A DNA stretch of 64,000 nt from Gracilariopsis chorda (lineage: Eukaryota; Rhodophyta; Florideophyceae; Gracilariales; Gracilariaceae): assembly GCA_003194525.1 (NCBI GenBank), contig NBIV01000278.1:1-64000 (forward strand), in the 5' to 3' direction. The notes under the pieces are model-generated. The model ran no database searches and had not been told where the DNA came from. It saw only the letters and a list, made by a program, of their open reading frames with translations. Made by a program: the position numbers and the translations under genes. Below are positions 32,101 to 44,799 of this stretch, in pieces (position 1 is the first letter of the stretch; each line of letters begins with the position of its first letter).

Positions 32101-34435
32101 TTCAAGTGTCGTGCACTTGAGGGAGTGTACTTCCAGACTCTTGAGCATGTTTTGTATCATGTTTTATTCAATTATAGTGATGAGATTTCACGTACTGTAA
32201 TGTCTTGGTATGGGACATTTGACGAGACCAAGTTCCCTGGTGCATCATTTCTGGAACATGTTATGAGTGACGAAGGTGCATTGGATGATACTTAAGGATC
32301 CGCTGAGCACTCCAAAAGTGATACTCAAAGTGGTAGTATGGTTTCTGTAAACATTCCATACGACACTGAGAGTGATACCGAACCTATTGAGTCCACTCCT
32401 ATACCAACGGCACAGAGTACTGAAAGCGATACCAAGCATCCAGAGGATTGCGAGCATACTTCTGATGACGATTCGGACCCACAAAATGGTGGTGAGCATG
32501 CCCCAAGTGTTAGTCAAACTACTGCAGACACTGATTTGTTACCAGAATCTGAACCAGAACCACGTTATCCTCGCCGTACACGACGTTCACTAGCTAAGTG
32601 GTGGTACATGGCCGGTAGTGCAACGCCACAAATGGGTATTACTACTAGGGATGAACCTACTCTGGGCGAAGCACCTTCTGCCACACCACTTGAGCGGAGG
32701 CTTTGAAAGAATGCCATTGATGAAGAACTGAAATCTCTGGAGGAGAAGAACACTTGGGAGGAGGATGAATCACCTGCCTGTCACCCTCTTCCTACTCATG
32801 TCATTTTAAACGTCAAGCGCGATGCCAAAGGATCGGTTGATAGATTCAAGGCTAGGGTTGTGGCTGGTAGCAATCACCAGGCATACGAGCAGAACGTTAT
32901 GGAGACTTATGCCCCACTGGTGGCATTCAGTCCGGTCCGCATGTTCCTGGACATTGCAATTTGTCTTCAGATGTATGTCGCTCAAGTTGCTGTTAGGACA
33001 TCATTTCTCAATGGTGACCCTAAAGAAGACGTGTTGGTGATTTCGCCGCGTGGTGTTCCTGGTTTGACCACGCAGTGCTGTGAGGTACTCAGGGCTATGT
33101 ACGGTTGGAAACAGGCTCATCTATCATGTCACACCAAGATCACAGCAGAAATGAACAGATTTTGTTTTAAAGAACTACTTAGCGCACCTTACGTATTGAA
33201 GCCAATGGTTGGAGATGGTATTTACAGGTGCATCATCGTATATTTGAACGATATTCCGTTCATGGCAACGCTACAGCAACGTACTATGCTGTTGGGGAAA
33301 CTCAGAGCACTCTATGAGCTTCACATTGAGAACCAAATTAGTCAGTCTGTACCTTGGCGTGGAGTTGTCATGGACGATAGGTATAGCCAGACAACTTCTT
33401 GGTGTTAAGCTGGGACATTTGCTGTATATTGAAATTATGCTTCTACTATTTGGTTTACAGAACCCTAAGCCAGTACCTAGCTCTATGGTGGAGTGCTACT
33501 TTACATTTCTAGCAACAGAGGGGGACAAATCACCAATGCATGTGCAGTTGTACCAGGAGATGACCTGGTCTCTGCTGTACTTGGCACTACGTACTCGGGT
33601 GGATGTAATTGGTCCGGTTCTCACCCTGGCACGTTTTCAGAGTCCCGAAACCGCTTGGTGTCACTAAATGGTGAAGCATGTTCGCAGGTACATGTTTGGA
33701 ACGCGAGCGCACGGGCTATGTATGCTACAACCCTGGGTCGCTAGATCTTCATGGTCTTGTGGACTATGACTACGCTGGAGACACCACAAGTCGGAAGTCG
33801 ATATATATCGTTACAATTGGGTCAGCAACTTGCTGGTATTGTGGTAGAAAACAGGCGCCCCTTGCGCTATCAACTCATAAGATGAAGTATCATGCTCTGA
33901 AATTGGCTGCCAGCAGGTGGTATGTGTTTTTCGTGTGCTACGACAATACGGCTTCAAGTTAAATGGTGTGATTCATCTACACTCTGAGAACCAGTGCCAG
34001 TTGGAGTGGGCCGTTGGTAAAAGGTGTCGTTCTAGTCGTGAAAAGCACATTCATGTAAAAATTCACGTTATCCGGAACCACATAAAGGAAAACGTGATTA
34101 GTGTTCACTACGTCCAAATTGAGCTGAACAATTATAATAAACTCACCAAGCCAATGGGACGTGCAAATCTTAATGCAATTCTCAAAGGCATTGGTTTTGG
34201 AAAGGAAATCGAGGAGGGGTTTTGGAGTCTGAAAGTGGTCTAGTGACTGTCCAAGCCCCCTCAGAAGGCCTTAACTTCATTCAAAATCAAACCTTCACGA
34301 GACGATGGGCACTTGTGGACCTCCTCGTTCCAAGAGCGCACATGCGTCTCTGCTCAAATCCAAATTGAAATGGCAATGTTATTGGCTACTACAAAACGCT
34401 CTATGCATTGTGTAGCGTACAAGTGTTATGGAGTG
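29118..34435 (+). mobile_element. Ty1/copia element A (B-type), old and broken
   Basis: Leader from about 29118, homologous to the leader of element B (48166 downward). The gag start is near 29895 and a zinc knuckle near 30690-30730 (CDFCERYGHTEGRC). Protease, integrase, reverse transcriptase (about 32900-33300) and RNase H (about 33700-34240) regions follow in order. A purine tract at 34211 leads into a partial 3' LTR (34220-34435). All parts of a full copia are recognisable, but it is broken in many places, more than ten by eye. No 5' LTR was found at its left end. It is the oldest element in the window. Confidence 0.85.
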
Positions 34436-35197
34436 TGTTGGTGTAAATGAAGCCGGGCTTCGACAGAAATGAAAAGAAAGAAAAAGTAAAAACAATAGGG
34501 AAGGTTGTCAGCCTCCGGGTGGTTTACTTGGAGGTGCAACATCTGCAATCAATATCACACTACTAAAGGGCACTACAAATAGAGGGAAAAACCTAACCAC
34601 TAAGTGTGAACACCCAATACTGCAAATCATATTCAAACATAAGGGTTGCAGAAACGGGTGACAGTTTATGCAACCATACCATTACTCTAGCATATGCCAA
34701 TGAAGCATGGTAAGTGAAACAACCATGAAAACGAGGTGACAGCATGTCACAGCCCTATATAATGACTTAATCGCTTCATCATGACCATAAAAATGCACAA
34801 GCTCACATTACACTGCATCCATATTGATACCCTAAGTCCTTTGCGTACCGTGTACGTGCTGGCACACAAAATCAAACGTCTGAAACAACGTGATATACCT
34901 TTAAACCAGATGTACTCATATAAAATCCTACGTATGCTGTCCCCTCATTTTTCGAAGCGGCCCATGCTGTGCCTACGACCCATACGATTTATACCACTTT
35001 TAAAACAATTATTGCATCAGGGCAAATGCAATTGCCAATCATAAGCCCGTTTAAAGTCGGGTTTGACCACAGGTGCATATGCGCTGTAGCAAAGAAGGTG
35101 CTCAAAAATGCCCAACGTTATAAGCAAATTTTGTTCCAAGTAGATTACCATGATGTCCTAGGGATACCAGGCACTCGACCATGTGCCAATATAAACA
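34436..35197 (-). repeat. C-type LTR, lone copy
   Basis: Matches the LTRs of element C1 along its length, with clear divergence. It starts TGTTGG and ends near ATAAACA. No body belonging to it is attached on either side: the left neighbour is element A's partial LTR, the right one a leader fragment in the opposite orientation. Confidence 0.75.
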
Positions 35198-35731
35198 GCA
35201 TATCGCGCTTGTAAGTAACCTCCCTGGGACGTTTCGTAGGAGTTGAGCACCCTGCTCTCAAAGTGCGCAGAGTATGGCAGGTCGACGAAAATCACACCTC
35301 CCACCTGGTATGAGCATCCAGAGTCCCGATGTTCAACCCTTAGGGTGGCGGGGGTAGGTTTTCATGTCATTGCACCCGCTTTTACGAAGTTTCATCTTTT
35401 ACTTTCTTTTCAGAATGGGCTGCAGATCTGCTTGTGAGGACACTTCCGGTGTAGAAGGCCCGAACTCTACCTGTGAATCGCTTACCAGGCAGATCTGGAC
35501 GAGAGTTGAGCCTTGTTCACACGTTACCTGCTCACACCACTGTTGTTGAGTGTTGAGATGACTCCACCACAGTATTTCTATCACAGTGTGATCTCAGCAG
35601 TAACTGCCTGGCTGATTTTTTGGTTCAGCACTTTCCCTCTCTTGGAAGTCGGTTTTGAGAGTCATTGAATCTCTCGCTCTGCTTCACAACATATATTAAT
35701 TGGTGCTTCAGCTCCTTCTGGAAATATGTAC
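35198..35731 (+). mobile_element. Fragment of a C/D-type leader
   Basis: Corresponds to the untranslated leader of element D (58826-59349), from GCATATCGCGCTTG to the TTCTGGAA before the gag start. Diverged and isolated between two LTRs. Confidence 0.7.
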
Positions 35732-37461
35732 TTATCCGAACGCAGGTTAGGAAAACAAAAAGAAGAAATGAGAGGAAGATGAAACAAGAAAGTAAATCAA
35801 GGAAGGTTGTCAGCCCTAGTCGACCAGTTTACTAGAGAGCAGGCATAGGCAATGTACAAATACAATACTGCACACACCTCACCGTCGTCGCAGAACGCGA
35901 GGGCGGCGGTTGCACTATTGCACTACGCGTTGTTCGTGTGTGCAGGTGTATACGAAAAGTGCACGCAATCTAGAGTGTCACAGTTTCAAATAACTATATC
36001 AATCAATTCAACAAATCCATTGCCAGTCCCTTGATCTGTAATGAGCTCTAAAAAATCAACAACGTCTATCCTGGCACTCCAACCCCTCAGCACTCCCCAC
36101 GAAAGTACATTGTCACACATCGCCCAATACAGCTCTCATTCGCATCTTTGGCATTAGACGACACCCGTCTACTGCGCGCAAACTTGCACCAACCACATTG
36201 CACCAATTGTGCATATTCAAAATGTGGTACCATACACTCCAAAACACTTGTATGGCATACAATGCATATACTCTTTTTCAGTACTCAATCACATTGCCAT
36301 TTCACGTTGGGTTTGAGCAGCGGCAGATATGCAATTTTGGAGCGAGAGGGTCCAAACGTGCTCATCCTCTCTTGAAAGTTTGGCCTTGGACCAAGCTGAG
36401 GCCTTCTGCGGTGGTTGGCCAGTCACTCGACCACCTCCAGACCTCAACACTCCTCTTCCAGTTCCGGTCCAGCACCAATGCGTTTGAGAATTGCATTAAA
36501 ACTTGTAGGTCCCAATCAATTGGTCAGTATATCGGCATCGTTCAGATCACTTGGGAAGTAGTGAACAATAATCATACTGTCTCTTATGATATTTGGGATA
36601 AAGTGAACTTTTACATTCCCGTAGCACACGAGCAACCCATACCGATGCTTGTGCCGCCCAATTCAGAACATAGTACTCCGCTTTGCCAATTGGTAGAGCA
36701 ACTGACGCTTGTTTTATACCACCATACCAGCAAGTTGCTGAACTAAATCGAAGGACATACCCGGACATCGACTTCCGACTCGTAGTGTCTCTGGCGTAGT
36801 CAGAGTCCACGCAATCAAGCAGATCTAAAGATGCGAGGCTGTAACATAGCCCATGCTGTCGCGTTAAACACAGGTGTCTGAGCGTACCTTTCACAGCTTT
36901 GTTGCACCAAGCGGTAGGAGCACTCTAAAGAAAGCCAGTATAACAACCGGATCAAGTATATCTACCCACCTACGTAGTGCCAACTACAGCAGAGACCCGA
37001 TCATCTGCTCGTAAAACTGCACATCCATGGGGGATTTGTACTCTTCCGTTAGTAGATCTGTTAAAACGCACTCCGCTATAGGGCTACGTGGTGGCTTAGC
37101 GTTCTGGAAAGCAAATTGTCGAAGTATACTTACAATATAGAGCGCCTGTCTCAGCTTTACACCAAGAAATTGTCCGGCTGTACTTATCTTCCATGGCAAC
37201 TTCAAGCCAATGTAAAGACTGATTCGGTTTTCAATGCGAAGCTCATACAGTGATTTGAGCTTCTCTAACACGGTAGTCCGTTGCTCCAGCGTTTGCTTGA
37301 AAACCACAATGTCTTCCACGTCTACGAGTATGTAGGCGTAAATTCCATCTCCGACCTTTTGCTTGAATACGCACGGTGCACTGGAAAGTTCCTCAAAAGC
37401 CAACCTCTTCATATCTGCTTTGAACTTGGTGTGCCATGCTAGGTGAGTTTGTTTGAAACCG
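35732..37461 (-). mobile_element. copia element J, 3' fragment with B-type LTR
   Basis: 3' LTR at 35732-36449, ending CTCAACA. It is followed on the minus strand by RNase H (about 36550-36890, DSDYARDTTSRKSMSGY) and part of reverse transcriptase (about 36984-37412). The fragment is cut off where the LTR of element H begins. Broken; moderate age. Confidence 0.75.
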
Positions 37462-40400
37462 TACTGATAATGATAAATGAAGATGATACATCAATTTAGG
37501 CTTCAACTGAAATGAGAGAGAAAGAAAGAAGTAGAAACAAGAGTGACTTTTGTCAGCCTTGGGGTATTTCAAGTCAAGATGCAACATCTGCACCTCATAT
37601 AGCACCACTATAGGGCACTACCACTACAAGAAAAACCTTAACCATTAAGTGCCGACTCCCAATACTACCAATCATAATCAAACATAAGCCAATATCGGCT
37701 ACGAAAACTGGTGACAGATCACTACAACCATGTAGAACATTATTCCAGCACATACTGACGATTCAAGGTAAGTGAAACAACCATGAAAACAATGTGCCAG
37801 CATGTCACAGCCCTGTATAATGACTTACTTGCGTCATCATGACCATGACAATGCACAAGTTTACATGACACTGCATCCATATCGATAACCTAAGTCAATT
37901 GCGTACGGTGCAATTGCTGGCTCACACAATTACACGTCTGCAGCAACGTGATGTACCTGTAAACCAGATGTAGCCACACAGAATATCATTTACTTTGTCC
38001 ATTCACATTATGCCAAGTGGGCCATCCTGTAATCATGACTCATACAATTTATAACACTTGTAAACCACGTAATTCATATGGGCAAATGCAGTAGCCAATC
38101 ATAAGCCCGTTCTGGTGCTGGGTTCGAGCACACGCGCATATGCGCTTTTGCAAAGGAGGTGCTCAAAAGTGCCCATCGTTATATCCAACTTTGTTTCCAA
38201 GTAGTCTACCCTGATGTCCAAGGGCTATCAGGCACTCGACCATGTGCCAACACCAACACTCCTCCTCGAGTTCCTGGTGAAGTACCACCCGTTCCAATAT
38301 CGATCGTGCAGCCACAGAGCTAATTGGATTGTTGAGGATGTCTGCATCATTGTCTTCACTGGCAACTTACTTCACAGATATGACTGTGTCATTGACCAGT
38401 TGCCTAATGAAGTGCACCTTGACATCTATATACGTCGCATTGCCAGAATTGCAGCGTTCACCAACAGCCCATTCAACAGCACATTGGTTGTCCGAGAGGA
38501 ATGGAACACTGTTATCAACTAGTCTTCCACACACTCTCAGCACACGTGATATCCAAAGTATCTTTTGAGCCGCCATTACCAACGAATAGTACTCGGCCTC
38601 ACCAGTAGACAATGCAATCAAGAATTGCGTACGAGTAACAACGAAATATGAACTGGAGCCAAGTTTAATCAAATACCCAGACAAACACTTGTAATCTGTG
38701 GTATAACCCGCGGAATCAGAGTATATAAAAGCATTTAACTGTACACGTCCATGCCGGTACACTAAACCATGATCACCAATACCACGTAGTTATCGTAACA
38801 CACGTTTGGCTGCTCATTGGCAGTATGAAGTAGGAGCATTCTGCAAGCGCGCAAGTATAAGAACACGAGCCAAAATGTCCAAACGTGTACGTAATGTCAA
38901 GTACAGCAGATACCTGATCATCTGCAGATACAGTTGAACACCACAAGGTGATATGTCTTACTCCAAAATAAGTGAAGTAAAGGACGATTCCAAAGTAAAG
39001 CCTGGTGCTTGTTTCGAAGTCTGCAGTCTAAATCGGCACAGTATCCATTCTATGTATATGGTTTGTGCGAGTTTTACACCCAGCAGAGGCCCATTGGAGT
39101 CCATCTTCCAGGTAAACTCAACTACGAGGTGGAGTCTGACACAATCCTCAACCCTCATGTCATATAATGGCTTGAGCTCCTCCAAGATTTGGGACCATTC
39201 TTCAGCACTTTGCGTAAAGATGAGCAGGTCGTCCACGTATACTAGGAAAATCGCATAGGTGGTACTGGTCAACTTCCGTCGAAAAACATATTATGCACTA
39301 CGCAGCTCTTCAAATCCTAAGACTTTAAGGTCATTGCTGAACTTGGTTTGCCACGCAAGATGAGCCTGCTTGAGTCCATATATGGGTTTTAGAAATTTGT
39401 AGCATCGTGACTTCAGCAGCATCGTGACTTCAGCCCAGGGATACCACGTAGAGATATTACCCAAACGTCTTTTTTCAGGTCACCATTCAGGAATGCAGTC
39501 TTAATTTCAACCTGCGCAATGTACATTTGCATGCATAGCATAATTTACAGAAATATGCAAACCAAGTTGAAAGACACAACTGGTGCATAGATGTCCATGT
39601 AATCCTGATCATATGTCTGGTGGTTTCCTCCTACGACCATACGAGCTCGAAATCGATCAAATACAGCGTTTGCATCATGTTTCATCTTAAGAATGACATG
39701 CGTAGGTAGCGGCTGTGACTGCGGTAGTTCATCGGCAACCCACGTACCTTTGTCATTTATTGATGTAAGCTCTTCATCAATAGCACTCTCCAATTGCACT
39801 CTTTCTGATGGAGTTGAGATCAATGCTTCCTGAACTGTTGGGTCGTTACTGGTGGTGACCTTGACGTGAGAAGCTGCAGCACCAGCTATACGCCACAAAC
39901 GTTGTGGTGCATGCTGATCTCGACGAGGATACCTGGAGCCTATTCAAGGCTGAAACTTCGACTCCTCAAGATCACTAGAATCATTTTCGCTGTCCTCGCC
40001 ATCACCAGTGTCACTAGCAGCAGGGTTTAGACCTGGAATTTCAACATCATTCAAAACTTCTACTGGATGATCCGGTGCATCTTCTTTACCAGTTTCTGGG
40101 ACAGACTGACGTTCTTCGACAACATAAATTGAGAACTCATCTGGGCCTTCACTAAATATGTTGTACCCAGTGTTAATATAGTCAATGTCTCATGTGCTTT
40201 CGTCATCCATCTAGTTTGTGAGATATAGTGCTACAGGGAATGTGGGTTCATCAAAATTGACATGTCGGGATCTCAAAATTCCAGGAATCTCACATTCATC
40301 AGTGATCAGACCCTCTTAAGCACCATGCTGTAGCGTCTGCAAGTACACTCTATCATGTGTGAAAGACTTGAAATTAGTGTGCTGGTTCATTTTCAATACA

Positions 40401-40952
40401 TACACGGCCCATCCAAACACTCTAGCGTACTTCAATGACGGCTTAATACCATTCAATAATAGGTACGGAGTCCAGCCTTTCGTAGAGTGGATAACTCTAT
40501 TGCAAACATATATAACATAAATGAAATTCTACGGCCCTAAGCATTCTGGAAAATTGGCCTGAATCAACAAATCTAGAGCCGCTCCTTCCATATTGCGATT
40601 GATGCGCTCGGCAATGGCCTTACTCTATGGGGTGTAGGGAGATCAGAACGAAGTTCCCTGCAGATCATTAGCAGGGGTTTCTTGTAGTGCAATGTTCTCT
40701 TCTACATTGTCCGAGTGCAAATTCTGAACAAGCACATGCGCTCCTCCAAGCTGCTGCAGCTTCTATATTATCCCCACAAATACATCAACAATATCAGATC
40801 CATGCAGCATGAAGCCGAGGAGGGCATTTCAGGATCTATCATCGATGAACGCAGCAGCATATCGAAAACGATCAGCAAACGATGGGAGCAAACGACTAAG
40901 GATGTCCGAGTGCACAATAATGGATATGACGAGTATTTGGTTACGGCGGATC
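37462..40952 (-). mobile_element. copia element H with C-type LTR, broken
   Basis: 3' LTR at 37462-38258, then a purine tract (CTCGAGGAGGAG on the minus strand). RNase H (38367-38762, TGEAEYYSL), reverse transcriptase (38958-39272, FLVYVDDLLIF), the link region (39545-39898) and integrase remains (about 40300-40870) follow. Several breaks. It ends where the mosaic LTR starts, without its own 5' part. Confidence 0.8.
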
Positions 40953-41702
40953 TTTTGAAAAAAGGTAGAAAGAGAATAAAGAGTGAAGGTTGCCAGTCTT
41001 AGTCGACCAGTTTACTCGAGAGCAGGCAAAGCGAACATACATTTAACCTACCGCACACACTTCAACGTCGTTGCAGCAGGCGACAGTGGCGGTTGCACTA
41101 TTATAGTACACGTTATTCGTGTGTGCAGGTGTACATGAAAAACTTGGGCAACCTAGAGTCTCACTATTTCAAATGACTACGTCAATCAATGCAGCAAATC
41201 CGTTGCCAGTTCTTTGATCTTGAACCCGCTCTAAAATATCAACCATTTCCATCCTGGCACTCTAACCCTCAGTGCAGCCCAGAAACGCATATTGTCCCAA
41301 ATCTCCAAATACAGCTCCCATTCGCATCTTCGCGATTGCAGCACAACGGTCTACTGCGCGCACACTTGGACAAATTAATTGCTATACTTGGGCGTTTCCG
41401 CAATCCAGTGCCATATACACCATAAAACTCGTACGGTATACAATGCATATAGCGTTTTGCAGTAGCCAATCACATTGCCATTTCAAGTTGGGTTTGAGCA
41501 GAGGCGCATATGCACTTTTAGAGCGCGGGGCTTCAAAAGTGGCCATCGTCCCCGGAAGGTTTGGTTTTGGACCAAACTGAGGCCTTCTGCGGGGGTTAGC
41601 CAGTCACTCGACCACTTCCAGACTTCAATACTTTGTTTCCAAGTGCTGCACCATGATGTCCCAGGACTAAGAGGCACTCGCCTATGTGATAAAATCAGCA
41701 CA
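40953..41702 (-). repeat. Mosaic LTR, C-B-C
   Basis: The first about 60 bases and the last about 70 match C-type LTRs (the end carries the CCATGATGTCCCAGGACTA block). The middle matches B-type LTRs (GTCGACCAGTTTACTCG onward). Confidence 0.65.
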
Positions 41703-43385
41703 CAGAGTGCACAACCTCTTTTGCTTGTTTAACATTTTCCAGAAACGGAAGTTTATGCGCCTTGCCCAGTCGACGTGGCCAACAAACCTCCTTCATCTGC
41801 TTTAGCTTTGGGACTCCATCGACTTGCTCGTGTACGTTTTGAAGGTCTCGTGGGTTCATATGTGCAATTCGGCCGTGCCACAGCTTTGTGAGTTCTAATT
41901 CTTTGGCAGATAGGAGCGTTGTGTAATCAGTATGCTCGATTGGACGTGGCAGTGAGTACAACCTAGAGCTTATGACTCGTTGACCACATCCAATTTCAAA
42001 CCTTTCTTCATTTGTAAGGCGAACCTCACTTGCACCGAACATGGATTGAATACCTTTATCGGCCATACGACCAATAGACACCAAGTTGTATCTAAGATCG
42101 GGTACAAGCAGTACATCTGTCATTCGCAGGTAAGCCTCGACGAAGGGCTGTAAAACATCTCCATGTTGAGTGGCGGTGACTGTAGTTTTGTCAGCAAGCT
42201 CAATAGACCTATGAGTTACATCAACCAATGTGTTGGGTATAAACGCAGATGTGGAACAAAAGAAATGGGAGGTGGCTCTGCTCTCCGCATAGTTCTCCAA
42301 ACCATTACACGCAGATGGAAGCACCGTTCACTTCTTGATACCAATGCTGGCGATCTCAATCTTCGATTGTTTTCTTGCTGCTTTCCCAGAGCGTCTGGGC
42401 TTCTCAGCAGAACTAAGTTTGAGCTGGTCCAGAATGACTTCCGGTAAACGCTTCCCCGGATTGTCAGGTTTCATGTGGCATCGGTCCTGCCTATGAACGT
42501 CGTGGTCGCAGAAGGTGCAATGATAACCGTTTTTACTAGCAACAGCATAAGCAAGTCTATTGGACTCGAAATTGGAGTTGTACACTGACGTTTTACCATC
42601 ATTTTCGTCCCCATATGACATTCTGTTGCACCAAAATTGACCACGGTTGCCCTTAACTCTGTTTCTTTTTGCGGCTACGACCATGAAGGAAACTGGCAGA
42701 ACCAATTTGACGAGCGTTTCACTCGTCAATCAAAGTAGTTGCCACATAATCCCACGTCAGTTCCGAGATCTCCTTAGTCCTAAGTTCTACAGCAGTTGAA
42801 TCTAGTGAGCAGTGGTGGTCAATAAATGCCAACAGAATTGGAGCCTTTTGTGACTCTAGAATAGCAGCGTCCTTCCCCACTCGGTCCAATTGTGAGAATA
42901 GCATGGCAAACTGTTCCACATATTCCGACATATTCTGGCCATTATACGACATTTGGAACAGTTGAGTCTTTACAGTGATACGAGATACTGTTCGGTTGGA
43001 TGCAACAAGTGCATCTAATAGTCTCAGCATACTGGCAAAATCATCATCCACATCCATGACTACGCCTAGGGGGGCATCTCCAAGTGCACAGATGATGGTT
43101 GCACATGCCTGTTCGTGTTTTGCAATGAGTCGAGAAGAGCTCAGAGCAGCACTGAAGGTTGAATCCTGAGTCAATGTAGCACTCGATGAATCACCCAGAG
43201 TTGACGCCTCTACATCTCTAATTCGACACGCTGCACGACGTCAATGGCGCCATAGTGTATAATTTTCACCACGCTTACCAAAAAAGCTTGGGATTTTCAC
43301 ACCATAGTTTTGTTAAGTCTCAGCTTTGGAGTCAGATATACTTCGAGAAGGAGCTGAAACACCAATGAATAAATGTTGCGAAGCC
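41703..43385 (-). mobile_element. copia element I, gag to integrase start
   Basis: Body next to the mosaic LTR. Pre-integrase and integrase start are at 41695-41900 and a protease region near 42250-42324. A zinc knuckle lies near 42470-42520 (CTFCDHDVHRQDRC), and gag at 42719 to about 43350. The 3' pol modules are not seen. Broken. Confidence 0.75.
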
Positions 43386-44799
43386 GAATGAGGGCCCCAA
43401 TGCTTCTCGGAAACCGTTTTCAAGGAGATAGTGTTGGAGACGTACATTTGCTGTCACTGAAAACCACGAGCTCCGGAAAGCATGGGCTAGGTTGGAGAGT
43501 ACCTCTGCAAAAGCGCATGTGCGTCGCTGTGCAAACTCAACGTGAATCTGGCTTGTGATTGGCTACTGCAAATTTACATATGCATTGTAGTTCGTATAAG
43601 CGGTATTGCAAAAGTGTGCTTGATTGGCACGCCCACGTGTCCAACTAGTACAGTGTGAAGAGTTTACAGAGCACCTATGTATGGTAGTTGGACAGACGGG
43701 ATATGTGATACAGCAGTGGTACTTTCTGTAAGGAAGTGAAGACGGTTTACCAAAATGGCATTCTGGCTGTAGGAGCCCTTCTGCTAGTCGGCTAGTGTAC
43801 TATTTGTAGTAGCACACGAGTATGGTGGTGGCAGCTAGTGCCTTGCAAACGGTAAGCCATACACGTGTGGCGCCGCCAAGCTATATATTTATTCTCTGCT
43901 AGCGTGGCCCACGCCCTCACCAAGTAAACTCAAGGTGCATCCTACTGGGCTCTTCGTCTTATGTCCTTAGCACGGATCGTAAATCGTTGTAGGAGATGCA
44001 GTTCGTGAAAGTCCTGCACAGGCTGGGCAGTAATGGATACCTATCGTTACATCCGCTCACTGCTTAGGCGGTTCGTACCTTTTTTTGTGCTACGCATGTC
44101 TCCGTACTTGGCAGCTCCAAAAGGGGCCTTGATCCACTCTGCATCTTCCCCGTTCTGCCTTTTCTGACTTGGTAGCCGCACCGCCATATATAATGTTGCG
44201 CGATACCCATCACCATGGATCCTGGACAATTTACCTGGGTAAGACGTCCGCGCGTACTACCTCACATCTAGTCTCTCGACTTAGAACGGTCCATTCGTAG
44301 AAACAACAGATCCACTTTAACCGTATCGGAAGAAGAAGTAGCGTAAACGCCGCATCACCTCCCAATGACTTTCAAACCACCCCTGTTAGACGAGCTTGCC
44401 CGTCCAAGCTCGGTTTCATCAGCGCACAGCCGTACGCGCCGGGAATCGCATCCTCTTGCAGTGTTGTTGCCACCTTCCCGCTCCAACAGCACGCGCATTG
44501 AGCCCAATGAGATTATACTATGCGTTGATAACCCTGAGCGTTTGCTCCGCTGCCTTGGACAAGCAGAACTGAACAAAAAACGTTGAAGGGGACCCTGGAA
44601 CTGCACCCCCCTTGCAGACTTGTGGGCCCCAATTGGCAATCTCTTCCTTAAAAGACGTAGTAAACGTCTCAGAGTTTCCTTCCCTCCTTCCTGACTTCGA
44701 GCGGCGATTGTCGACGGAACGCTCCAATCGAGAGCCTGTTCAGGCCGATACTGTCCTTAAACAGCGAGCCTGTTCCGGATTAGAAACGCACCTTCCTAT
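43386..44799. other. Worn E-type LTR plus unassigned sequence
   Basis: From about 43435 to 43940 the plus strand matches the reverse complement of the E-type LTR in its U3 block (TGATTGGCTACTGCAAAT, CCCACGTGTCCA). A TATA-like CTATATATTTAT follows near 43889, then AGTAAACTC as in LTR downstream parts. So this is an old plus-oriented LTR. The rest, to about 44800, is not assigned; a short ATG frame at 44365 has no recognised domain. Confidence 0.5.

Noticed and set aside
44365-44586. Short plus frame between elements I and B
   Set aside because: ATG present but no domain, and it is embedded in retroelement debris.
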